A DNA stretch of 64,000 bases, from contig NZ_AP025730.1 of the NCBI RefSeq assembly GCF_023734135.1, forward strand, positions 620,001 through 684,000, in the 5' to 3' direction. A program made the position numbers and the translations under genes. Every line of letters starts with the position of its first letter. The first letter of the stretch is position 1. Positions 56,335 to 64,000 of this stretch are shown here, piece by piece. The notes beneath the pieces are model-generated. The model worked only from the letters and a program-made list of their open reading frames with translations, made no database searches and was not told the DNA's origin. Origin of the DNA: Sphaerotilus microaerophilus. GTDB lineage: Bacteria > Pseudomonadota > Gammaproteobacteria > Burkholderiales > Burkholderiaceae_C.

Positions 56335-57543
56335 ATGTCGTCTGCCGTCTCCGGCAAGCGCCGCTTTGCGCGCATCGATCGCCTTCCCCCCTACGTCTTC
56401 AACATCACGGCCGAGCTCAAGCTTGCCGCCCGCCGGCGTGGCGAGGACATCATCGACCTGTCGATGGGCAACCCCGACGGGGCCACGCCGCCGCACATCG
56501 TTGCCAAGCTCTGCGAGGTGGCGCAGCGCCCCGACACGCACGGCTACTCGGCCAGCAAGGGCATCCCGCGGCTGCGCCGTGCGATCAGCCACTGGTACCA
56601 GGACCGCTTCGGCGTCGAGATCAACCCGGACAGCGAGGCCATCGTCACCATCGGCTCCAAGGAGGGCCTGGCGCACCTGATGCTCGCCACGCTGGACCGG
56701 GGCGACACGGTGCTGGTGCCCGACCCGAGCTACCCCATCCACATCTACGGTGCGGTGATCGCGGGTGCGGACATCCGCTCCATCCCGATGGTGCCCGGGG
56801 TGGACTTCTTCGCCGAGCTGGAGCGGACCATCCGCGGCAGCTACCCCAAGCCCAAGATGATGATCCTGGGCTTCCCGAGCAACCCGACGGCGCAGTGCGT
56901 GGAGCTGGGCTTCTTCGAGCGCGTGATCGCGCTGGCGAAGAAGCACGACATCCTGGTGGTGCACGACCTGGCCTACGCCGACATCTGTTTCGACGGCTGG
57001 CGCGCGCCCAGCATCATGCAGGTGCCGGGGGCAAAGGACATCGCGGTTGAGTTCTTCACCCTCAGCAAGAGCTACAACATGGCCGGCTGGCGCATCGGCT
57101 TCATGGTCGGCAACCCGGACCTGGTGGCCGCGCTGGCTCGCATCAAGAGCTACCACGACTACGGCACCTTCACGCCGCTGCAGGTGGCGGCCATCGCCGC
57201 ACTCGAGGGCGACCAGCAGTGCGTCAAGGACATCGCCGCGACCTACCAGAAGCGCCGCGACGTGCTCTACAAGGGCCTGACCGAGGCGGGCTGGCCGGTG
57301 GACTGCCCCAAGGCGTCGATGTACATCTGGGCCAAGATCCCGCCGCACTATGCCGCGCTGGGTTCGCTGGAGTTCGCCCGCCAGCTGCTGGAGAAGGCCA
57401 AGGTCTGTGTCAGCCCGGGCATCGGTTTCGGCGACCACGGGGATGACCATGTGCGCTTTGCCCTGATCGAGAACGAGGGCCGCATCCGCCAGGCCGTGCG
57501 TGGCATCAAGGCGATGTTCAAGGCCGACGGCGTCGGCGGCTGA
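56335..57543 (+). CDS. alaC: Alanine transaminase (AlaC-like class I aminotransferase)
   Basis: A 402-residue PLP-dependent aminotransferase. PLP Lys: [20 protein letters not shown]; other conserved segments are [34 protein letters not shown] and [17 protein letters not shown]. The pattern of AlaC in E. coli (glutamate-pyruvate aminotransferase; formerly YfdZ) is followed, including [20 protein letters not shown]. An upstream GTG at 56320 is in frame; ATG 56335 fits better. It is followed by thrC- or hom-type genes in many betaproteobacteria, but not here. A Rho-independent terminator lies 165 bases downstream. Confidence 0.88.
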   Translation: MSSAVSGKRRFARIDRLPPYVFNITAELKLAARRRGEDIIDLSMGNPDGATPPHIVAKLCEVAQRPDTHGYSASKGIPRLRRAISHWYQDRFGVEINPDSEAIVTIGSKEGLAHLMLATLDRGDTVLVPDPSYPIHIYGAVIAGADIRSIPMVPGVDFFAELERTIRGSYPKPKMMILGFPSNPTAQCVELGFFERVIALAKKHDILVVHDLAYADICFDGWRAPSIMQVPGAKDIAVEFFTLSKSYNMAGWRIGFMVGNPDLVAALARIKSYHDYGTFTPLQVAAIAALEGDQQCVKDIAATYQKRRDVLYKGLTEAGWPVDCPKASMYIWAKIPPHYAALGSLEFARQLLEKAKVCVSPGIGFGDHGDDHVRFALIENEGRIRQAVRGIKAMFKADGVGG

Positions 57544-57708
57544 GCCTGGCGCGCGCCTGCGCTGAAAAGGGGGTGATGCGGTGGCTTCATCCGGGCCGGG
57601 CGGCTGGCTGTCGCTGGTCGCCGGCTCTGACGGACATGTCACGACCGAGCGGACTTTGGTGTATCCAGACGCTGATTTCTGCTTTACTTCACGGCAACAT
57701 GAATTCCT

Positions 57709-57732
57709 GGCCTGTCTTCACAGGCCGTTTTT
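57709..57732 (+). terminator. Rho-independent terminator
   Basis: GGCCTGT, loop CTTC, ACAGGCC, then GTTTTT: a perfect 7-bp GC-rich stem with a T tract. It lies 165 bases after alaC and 65 before the next kinase gene. It may end the alaC transcript or an unrecognised short RNA from the 57544-57708 stretch, or act as an attenuator of the kinase gene. Confidence 0.8.
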
Positions 57733-57797
57733 CGCCGTGTGTCAGGGAGCGCGCCCACGTCGGGCGGCCCAGCCGTGGCGGGACCAGACTCCCTCAG

Positions 57798-59843
57798 ATG
57801 CGTCTTGCCGTCCTTGTTCCGTTGCCTCCGTCTCGACGCCCCAGGCTGGCCCGTTGGTGCTCCGGCTGGGCGTCGACATCGGTGCTGGCGCTGGCGTTGG
57901 TGCTCGCGCTAGCGGGTGTCCTGACCCGGTCGGCCCAGGCGGCCCCGGTCGGCCCGCCCATCCTGGCGTTGTCGACTGTCGAGGCGTACTCGCCCAGGGC
58001 CCTGCTGCCCTTTCTGGGCAGCCACGTGGACCATGGCGCCCGATGGCGCATTGATGACGCCCGGGCACAGCCGCAGGCCTTCCAGCTGCTGGAGGAGGTC
58101 TTCTCGGGGGGCTACCGGCGTGACCGGGCGTTCTGGTTCCGGCTGCAGCTGGATGCATCGGACTCCACCACGCTCATCTGGTGGCTGCGCCTGCACAGTG
58201 CCTACCTGGATGACGTTCAGCTGTGGCATTTCGGGCCGGACGGGCGGTTGATCGGTGGGCTTCGGCGCGCGGGTGACCTGGTCGAGCTCCAGGGCGCCCA
58301 GGAACTGCCGGCTCCCACCTTTGCGCTGGACCTCACCGCACCGGGCGTGCACGAGGTCTACCTGCGTGTGCACACGGCATCGTCGGCATTGATCCCCGTG
58401 TCCCTGATGGGCCAGCCCGCGGCAGAGCGCAGCCTGCCGCAGGAGCTGCTGCTGATCAGCATGCTGCTGGGGGCATCGTTCATCATGTTCGCGGTGGCTT
58501 GTGGTGCCGCGGTCTGGTTGCGCGACCGGCTGTATGTGCTCTACGCCGTCTTCGTGCTGGCCAACTCGCTGACCTGGGTCGGCATTTCCGGCTTTGCGCA
58601 CCTGCTCTGGTTCGACCTGCAGCCGCCCTGGTCGGACCGCATGACCGCCAGCGCGATCGCCCTGTCGGCGTCCGTCGGCCCTTACCTGTATGTCCGGTTG
58701 CTGGCTCTCGCGGATCTTTCGCGGCGCGCCTTCCGGTTGTCGCAGGCGGGCGCACTCTTGCTTGCCGCTGCAGCCATACTCCCGTGGCTGGGCTGGAACA
58801 GCCACTGGACGCCCTGGGTCCTGGTCCTGCTCACGGCGTTGCAGGTCCTGGTCGTCATCATCGTGTTCCGGCAATGGCCACGCATGGCGGCAGGGGAGCG
58901 CATGCTGGCGCTGCCGGTGCTGTGCCTGGCGCTGCTGACCACTGTGAACACCCTCCTCACCTTCGGGGTGGTCAAACCGTCCGGCCTGGCGCTGGCGGCG
59001 GGCCCGTTCGCCCATGTGATGCACCTGACCGTCCTGATCTGGTTCCTGTTCCGCCAGACGCGGGCGGCCCGCCATGCCGCCACCGAGTCGGAAAAGCGGG
59101 CGCTGGCGGCTGAACTGCGGCAGCGGCTGGAGGCCGAGGCGCGGGAGGACAACGCCAACCTGATCGCGATGCTGGCGCATGAGATCCGCACCCCGGTGGC
59201 GGTGATCGACGCCGCGCTGCAGTCCCTGCAGATGCTCGACGAGCAGCCCACGCCCGAACGGGCCCTGCGACACGACCGCATCGGCCGGGCGCTGAACCGC
59301 CTGACGCAACTGGTGGATCTGGCGATGGCTCGGGACCGGCTCGACGTGGCGCAGTGGAGCGAGTCCCAGTTGCCGACCGACCTTGTGGCGATGACCCACG
59401 AGGCGTTGGATTCTCTGGGGCCTGTTGCCCAGTCACGGGTGCAGGTCCATGCGCCCGAGGACCTCCCGAAGCTGCGAGCGGACGCTCGGATGCTGCGCTA
59501 TGCCTTGTTGAACCTCGTCGACAACGCGCTCAAGTACTCGCCGCCGGACTGCCCGGTGGTCGTGGACATGGCCGTCGCGTCGGATGCCGCAGGCACGCCT
59601 GGCCTGCGGTGGTGTGTGCGTGACCAGGGCATCGGCATCCGTGAAGTCGACGCAGAGCGGGTGTTCGACAAGTACTTCCGTGCAGGTGAGACGGCCCAGA
59701 TCGCCGGCATGGGCCTGGGCCTGTACCTCGTGCGCCAGATCGTGTCACGCCACCGCGGCACCGTGCGCGTCCTGCCTGTCCATGACCAGCGGGGGGCCTG
59801 CATCGAGTGCTGGCTGCCGCTCGGTGCATCCTCGCCGCGCTGA
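57798..59843 (+). CDS. 7TMR-DISM sensor histidine kinase
   Basis: A 681-residue kinase. After a signal/anchor segment comes a periplasmic 7TMR-DISMED2 beta domain (about 45-185, FWFRLQLDASDSTTLIWWLR; VHEVYLRVHTASSALIPVSL), then seven transmembrane helices (about 215-415, LLISMLLGASFIMFAVACGA through LTVLIWFLF). The kinase core has IAMLAHEIRTPVAVIDAALQ with the phospho-His and HATPase boxes (LLNLVDNALKYSP, DQGIGI, GMGLGLYLVRQIVSRH). The ATG at 57798 was chosen as the frame upstream of it is not protein-like. It is followed 15 bases later by its response regulator. Confidence 0.92.
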   Translation: MRLAVLVPLPPSRRPRLARWCSGWASTSVLALALVLALAGVLTRSAQAAPVGPPILALSTVEAYSPRALLPFLGSHVDHGARWRIDDARAQPQAFQLLEEVFSGGYRRDRAFWFRLQLDASDSTTLIWWLRLHSAYLDDVQLWHFGPDGRLIGGLRRAGDLVELQGAQELPAPTFALDLTAPGVHEVYLRVHTASSALIPVSLMGQPAAERSLPQELLLISMLLGASFIMFAVACGAAVWLRDRLYVLYAVFVLANSLTWVGISGFAHLLWFDLQPPWSDRMTASAIALSASVGPYLYVRLLALADLSRRAFRLSQAGALLLAAAAILPWLGWNSHWTPWVLVLLTALQVLVVIIVFRQWPRMAAGERMLALPVLCLALLTTVNTLLTFGVVKPSGLALAAGPFAHVMHLTVLIWFLFRQTRAARHAATESEKRALAAELRQRLEAEAREDNANLIAMLAHEIRTPVAVIDAALQSLQMLDEQPTPERALRHDRIGRALNRLTQLVDLAMARDRLDVAQWSESQLPTDLVAMTHEALDSLGPVAQSRVQVHAPEDLPKLRADARMLRYALLNLVDNALKYSPPDCPVVVDMAVASDAAGTPGLRWCVRDQGIGIREVDAERVFDKYFRAGETAQIAGMGLGLYLVRQIVSRHRGTVRVLPVHDQRGACIECWLPLGASSPR

Positions 59844-59858
59844 ACGCGCTGATCGACC

Positions 59859-60563
59859 ATGACCACCCCGATCCGCATCGCCCTGGTTGAAGACAACGCC
59901 GACCTGCGTGATGAACTGACCTTCCACTTGCGTCGGCTGGGGCATGAGGTGGCCGGCTTTGCGGACAGCTCCCAGCTGGACGCCTGGTTGCGCGACAACT
60001 TGCCTGACGTGCTGGTGCTGGACGTGGGCCTGCCTGGCGAAAGCGGGCTGGCGATCGCCGCGCGACTGCGGGCCGACCATCCGGCGCTGGGCATCGTGAT
60101 GCTCACGGCCCGTGGCGAAGTCGACGACCGCGTGGCCGGCTTCGACAGCGGGGCGGACATCTACCTTGTCAAGCCGGCTGATCTGCGCGAGTTGTCGGTC
60201 GTGGTGGAAAGCCTGTACCGCCGCGCCCACCGCCTGGTTCGTCCCGCACGCCAGGATTACTGGCAGCTGGATGGGCAGACCCTGGAATTGTTGGCACCCG
60301 GCGGAGAAAAGGTGCTTCTCACGTCCACCGAGTTCAAGTTGATGCGGGTGCTGGCCGAAAGCGCTCCTGAAGGGGTGAAGCGGGCGCAACTGGTCGAGGC
60401 ACTCGGGTACCGGGACCACGACTTCGACCACCGTCGCCTGGAAACGGCGATGAGCCGACTGCGCAAGAAGCTGGAGCACCGTGCGGGTGAAGCGCCACCG
60501 CTGCGCAGCGTGCGAAGTGTGGGTTATGCCTTCGTGGCGACGATTCGCATCTGGACCCCTTGA
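59859..60563 (+). CDS. OmpR-family response regulator
   Basis: A 234-residue two-domain regulator. The receiver has the acidic pair ALVEDNADLRDEL, phospho-acceptor VLVLDVGLPGESGL and Lys (YLVKPADLREL). The C-terminal winged helix carries LLTSTEFKLMRVLAESAPEG and LETAMSRLRKKLEHR, then SVRSVGYAFVA. It is the cognate partner of the kinase upstream. The large RTX gene starts 286 bases downstream on the same strand and might be its target, though no repeated binding site was identified. Confidence 0.93.
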   Translation: MTTPIRIALVEDNADLRDELTFHLRRLGHEVAGFADSSQLDAWLRDNLPDVLVLDVGLPGESGLAIAARLRADHPALGIVMLTARGEVDDRVAGFDSGADIYLVKPADLRELSVVVESLYRRAHRLVRPARQDYWQLDGQTLELLAPGGEKVLLTSTEFKLMRVLAESAPEGVKRAQLVEALGYRDHDFDHRRLETAMSRLRKKLEHRAGEAPPLRSVRSVGYAFVATIRIWTP

Positions 60564-60849
60564 GTCGCCTCTGGCGACCCATTCATTACATCAGAAGACA
60601 ACTTCGTGACATTTGTCGCGAAGCTGGTGCTGCGTTCTAGCGACAGCAGCGCCCGCATGGTCTCCGCGGCAGTGACTGCCGTCACGGCCGTTCCGGAAAA
60701 GAGATCCGGCGCGCACCACGATGGTGCAAATGTCAGCATTTGCCAGCCTTTGCCAGCCACGGATTCCTAGCATCCGAAGCAACAGAACGTGTCTATGCGC
60801 CCGCGGGTGCGTCACGTCCCCCACAGCGACCGGAATGGCAGAGGCAATC

Positions 60850-63800
60850 ATGGCGAAACGCAGCAGCAAGGCTCAAGGCGAAACGAGTCAGCAAGACGTG
60901 CTCCCCATCAACGAGTCAGGCAGGCCGGGACTCGAATCCGAGTGGGGGCAGGCGGCGAGTGTGTCTGCCAGTGGCCCGGATCTGCTGCTGACTCTGGCAG
61001 ATGGGAGCACGCTGCGTCTGGACGGTGCCTTGAACGAGGCCACGCTGCTGGAGCAGTTGCAGGCTCAGCTCAGCCCTGAGGTGCGGGCCCAGCTGGAACT
61101 CCTGCTGCAGGCACAAGGGGCGCCGGCGGTGTTGGCTCAAGCAGATCCTGCCCAGCCAGCAGACCCGGCTGCGACGGATGCCCGTGCCGAAACCGCTGTG
61201 GGGCGGATCCAGGAAGCCGCGGGAGGCGTGACGGTGGTGCGGGCCGGTCAGCGCCTGCAATTGCGCGCCGGCGACACCCTTCTGGCTGGTGATGAAGTTC
61301 AGACCGAAACCGCGGGGGTGAAGCTGCAACTCCAGACCCGTGATGGCAAGAGCGTGGCACTGGCTCTCGGCGAGAAGGCCTCCGTCACGCTCACATCCGA
61401 CTCCGGCACGGGCGGTTCCGGCGAAACCATGTTCGTCAAGGTTTCGGGGGGCGCACTGACCGTGGATGGTGCGTCTGATGCCATGTCCCGCGTGATCATC
61501 GACACGCCTGCAGGCAAGTTGGCCTCCCAAGGCGCTGGGGTGGGCATCAATGTGGCGCCGCAGTCCGGCGAAACCACCGTCGTCGTGCTGGGCACAGCCG
61601 GCAATGCCGCCGCTCCGGCCGCTGCCGGGACCGTCTCCTTTCAGGACGCGGCTGGTACGACCACCAACCTCGCCGTTCCGCGCGACGGTGTCGTACTGAA
61701 CAACGCGTCCGGCAGCAGCACCGGAGATGCCGGTGCGGTCGTCGCGCGCAGCGAGCAGACGCAGCCCATCGCCAGTCTGCTCGGCTCCGGCCCGGCCGGG
61801 GCGGCTTCCGGCGCAGAAGCCGCCGGTTCACCCAGCTCCTCGAACACGCCCAGTCCTGCGAGCCCCTCCTCCAACAGCGGGTTCAGCGGCACACCGGCGG
61901 TGGGTGCTGCGCTGTCCGGCACGGATGGCGGTGCGACGCCGAGCCTGAGTCAGGGCGCCTTCTCCGGATCGTCGCAGGCCTCCAGTGGGTCGAGCGGCGG
62001 AACTTCCCCATCCTCAGGGAACCCCTCTGCTGGCTCGAATGCAGGCATATCCGGCGATGGCGGAACCGGCAGTGCGGGCGGCACGTCTGCCGGCGGGCGG
62101 GGCACGTCAGCTGCCGAGAACACGCCAGCAGTGATTCCGGCGGTAACGCTCGTCGCCCTGACAGCGTCCGTGGACGAACAGGTCGGCCCGATTCACTACG
62201 TCCTGCGCCTTTCCGCGGCCACGACCCAGCCAGTGACCGTCACATTGAGGGTCGACTCTGGCGCCGCTGCCGGGCGTGTGGCTGACGGAACCTACCAAGT
62301 GGTGGTCCAACCCGGCACGACGGAAGTGAGCTTCGACGTGCCGCTGCGGCCCGACACGGTGCGTGATGTCTCGGCCCCGGTCCAGGTCACGATCGTGGAT
62401 GTCCTCAACGGCACTGTTGGGGTGGGCAGCGTCACCGTAGACCTGGTGGACAACCTGCCCATCGCAGGGGGCAGCTCCAGTGACTCTGTTGTCGGTGGTA
62501 CCGGTGGTGACTCGGTCGACGGTGGATTGGGTGATGACAGTGTCGACGGTGGCGAAGGCAACGACAGCGTCTCGGGTGGAGCCGGCAACGACACGGCCCA
62601 AGGTGGGTCGGGCGACGACAACGTCGACGGCGGCGAGGGTGACGACAGTGTCGGTGGTGGCGCTGGCCACGACACCGTGCAGGGTGGCACGGGCAATGAC
62701 ACCGTGACCGGCGGCGACGACACCGGGTCGGATGATCTGGACGGCGGCGAAGGCGACGACAGCGTCTCGGGTGGCGCGGGCAACGACACGGCCCAGGGTG
62801 GGTCGGGCGACGACAACGTCGACGGCGGTGCCGGTGACGACAGCGTCTCCGGCGGCAGCGGCGATGACACCGTGCAAGGTGGCACGGGCAACGACACCGT
62901 GACCGGTGGCGACGACAGCGGGTCTGATGACCTGGATGGCGGCGAAGGCAGCGACAGCGTTTCCGGCGGAGCTGGCAACGACACGGCTGCAGGCGGCACC
63001 GGAGACGACAACGTTGACGGCGGCGAGGGTGACGACAGCGTTGGTGGCGGCACTGGCAACGACACCGTGCAGGGCGGCACGGGTAACGACACCGTGACGG
63101 GTGGCGACGATGCCGGCTCTGACGACCTGGATGGCGGCGAAGGCAACGACAGCGTTTCCGGCGGAGCTGGCAACGACACGGCTCAAGGTGGCTCAGGCGA
63201 CGACAACGTTGACGGCGGCGAGGGTGACGACAGCGTCGGTGGTGGCACCGGCAACGACACCGTGCAAGGCGGCACGGGCAACGACTCCGTGACGGGTGGC
63301 GACGACAGCGGCTCCGACGATGTGGACGGCGGCGAAGGCAGCGACAGCGTTGCCGGCGGAGCTGGCAACGACACGGCTGCAGGCGGCACCGGAGACGACA
63401 GCGTTGACGGCGGCGAGGGTGACGACAGTGTCGGTGGTGGCACTGGCAACGACACCGTGCATGGCGGCACGGGTAACGACACGGTGACCGGCGGTGACGA
63501 CAGCGGCTCCGACGATGTGGACGGCGGCGAAGGCAACGACAGCGTTTCCGGCGGAGCTGGCAACGACACGGCTGCAGGCGGCACGGGCGACGACAACGTT
63601 GACGGCGGCGAGGGTGACGACAGCGTCGGTGGTGGCGCCGGCAACGACACCGTGCAAGGTGGCACAGGCAACGACAGCGTCTCGGGTGGCGCGGGCAACG
63701 ACACGGCCCAGGGTGGGTCGGGCAACGACAACGTCGACGGCGGTGCCGGTGACGACAGCGTCTCCGGCGGCAGCGGCGATGACACCGTGCAAGGTGGCGC

Positions 63801-64000
63801 GGGCAACGACACCGTCACCGGTGGCGACGACGACAGCGACACCGGCGCGGACGACCTGGACGGCGGCGAAGGCAACGACTCGGTCAGCGGCGGCGCAGGG
63901 AACGACACGGCCCAGGGCGGCACGGGCGACGACAACGTCGACGGCGGCGAGGGGGATGACAGCGTCGGTGGTGGCACCGGCGACGACACCGTTCAAGGCG
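60850..64000 (+). CDS. Giant RTX adhesin-like protein (open at window end)
   Basis: The frame is open from ATG 60850 (AGAGGCAAT site) to the last base, at least 1050 residues. No signal peptide is seen, as expected for type I secretion. Residues about 117-235 form a FecR-like domain (AVGRIQEAAGGVTVVRAGQR through MSRVIIDTPAGKLASQGAGV). A Ser/Gly-rich linker spans about 300-420, then a Calx-beta-like domain (about 430-530, VTLVALTASVDEQVGPIHYV). From about residue 543 come RTX nonapeptides of the GGxGxDxVx type (DDSVSGGAGNDTAQGG). An AAAG motif at residues 257-260 resembles a LapG-type cleavage site. The C-terminal secretion signal lies outside the window. Confidence 0.85.
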   Translation, partial: MAKRSSKAQGETSQQDVLPINESGRPGLESEWGQAASVSASGPDLLLTLADGSTLRLDGALNEATLLEQLQAQLSPEVRAQLELLLQAQGAPAVLAQADPAQPADPAATDARAETAVGRIQEAAGGVTVVRAGQRLQLRAGDTLLAGDEVQTETAGVKLQLQTRDGKSVALALGEKASVTLTSDSGTGGSGETMFVKVSGGALTVDGASDAMSRVIIDTPAGKLASQGAGVGINVAPQSGETTVVVLGTAGNAAAPAAAGTVSFQDAAGTTTNLAVPRDGVVLNNASGSSTGDAGAVVARSEQTQPIASLLGSGPAGAASGAEAAGSPSSSNTPSPASPSSNSGFSGTPAVGAALSGTDGGATPSLSQGAFSGSSQASSGSSGGTSPSSGNPSAGSNAGISGDGGTGSAGGTSAGGRGTSAAENTPAVIPAVTLVALTASVDEQVGPIHYVLRLSAATTQPVTVTLRVDSGAAAGRVADGTYQVVVQPGTTEVSFDVPLRPDTVRDVSAPVQVTIVDVLNGTVGVGSVTVDLVDNLPIAGGSSSDSVVGGTGGDSVDGGLGDDSVDGGEGNDSVSGGAGNDTAQGGSGDDNVDGGEGDDSVGGGAGHDTVQGGTGNDTVTGGDDTGSDDLDGGEGDDSVSGGAGNDTAQGGSGDDNVDGGAGDDSVSGGSGDDTVQGGTGNDTVTGGDDSGSDDLDGGEGSDSVSGGAGNDTAAGGTGDDNVDGGEGDDSVGGGTGNDTVQGGTGNDTVTGGDDAGSDDLDGGEGNDSVSGGAGNDTAQGGSGDDNVDGGEGDDSVGGGTGNDTVQGGTGNDSVTGGDDSGSDDVDGGEGSDSVAGGAGNDTAAGGTGDDSVDGGEGDDSVGGGTGNDTVHGGTGNDTVTGGDDSGSDDVDGGEGNDSVSGGAGNDTAAGGTGDDNVDGGEGDDSVGGGAGNDTVQGGTGNDSVSGGAGNDTAQGGSGNDNVDGGAGDDSVSGGSGDDTVQGGAGNDTVTGGDDDSDTGADDLDGGEGNDSVSGGAGNDTAQGGTGDDNVDGGEGDDSVGGGTGDDTVQG
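62731..63705 (+). repeat. 195-bp higher-order tandem repeats in the RTX gene
   Basis: Five units of exactly 195 bases (65 residues) start at 62731, 62926, 63121, 63316 and 63511; the fifth diverges at its end. Each begins DD(L/V)DGGEG and ends TGGDDxGS, and each is itself built of nonapeptides. A further unit start appears at 63850. Copies differ at scattered bases, so they are not all recent duplicates. Confidence 0.9.

Noticed and set aside
60562..60580. Terminator after the OmpR-type regulator (GTCGCC TCT GGCGAC)
   Set aside because: The stem is only six base pairs and there is no T tract, so it is too weak to call.
62107..63996. Minus-strand frames rich in PSPPSTLSSP-like residues opposite the RTX gene
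   Set aside because: They are mirror images of the GC-rich RTX repeats. The + frame has the RTX motif, a start with a ribosome site and conserved upstream domains.

Overview
The window is high-GC, tightly packed DNA whose gene families (Bug-type solute receptor, NE0113-family CARF protein, MocR regulator next to a DUF2917 gene, many two-component and chemotaxis proteins) point to a betaproteobacterium of the order Burkholderiales. A Sphaerotilus/Leptothrix/Rubrivivax-like relative is my guess from family content only; there is no rRNA or other marker here, and no tRNA was seen.

Layout. (1) 1-8636: an alpha-glucan/sucrose/trehalose utilisation cluster on +, with the end of a probable GH13 enzyme, a MalK/UgpC-type ABC ATPase, malQ, a GH13 amylase, a GH32 fructosidase, a LacI regulator and treZ. 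(2) 8700-9788: a periplasmic protein with three TonB-C-like domains. (3) 10210-30564: a complete type III-A CRISPR-Cas locus. In order it holds an NE0113-family CARF gene, cas10 (HD and GGDD intact), csm2-5, cas6, csx16, an AbrB/PIN toxin-antitoxin pair, a CARF-HEPN csx2-type gene, cas2-cas1, a second divergent cas1-like gene lacking the catalytic motifs, a second cas2, and an array of 35 repeats and 34 spacers. Four TA-targeting elements break the array: two copies of one IS630-type IS, one unrelated IS630-type IS, and a 101-bp MITE. (4) 30668-38819: DUF2917, a frameshifted MocR regulator, a Uma2-family gene, a Bug receptor, an RlmL-like methyltransferase, a GhrA-like reductase and FtsH. (5) 38835-42816: a small envelope regulon in which a LuxR-type regulator lies between an outer-membrane protein and a BamE-like lipoprotein. 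The promoters of those two genes share one dyad at identical spacing from the -10; an OmpA-type lipoprotein follows. (6) 42842-60563: chemoreceptor, 1798-aa hybrid kinase, phosphoesterase, subtilase lipoprotein, second Uma2, aldo/keto reductase, AlaC-like transaminase, and a 7TMR-DISM kinase with its OmpR-type regulator. (7) 60850 to the right edge: the start of a very large RTX adhesin-like gene, open at the window end.

How it works together. In the CRISPR locus Cas6 should cut the array RNA, Csm2-5 with Cas10 should form the RNA-guided complex, and Cas10's GGDD domain should make cyclic oligoadenylate. The CARF-HEPN protein is a likely RNase effector, Csx16 a likely ring nuclease that switches the signal off, and the NE0113 protein a second CARF sensor. 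The most unusual part is adaptation: a normal Cas2-Cas1 pair is followed by a second pair whose Cas1 lacks the catalytic GxEG and GFxH motifs, just before the leader. The array shows repeated sampling of the same targets (a duplicated spacer, two spacers offset by four bases, two neighbouring spacers overlapping by 15 bases), so acquisition has been active.
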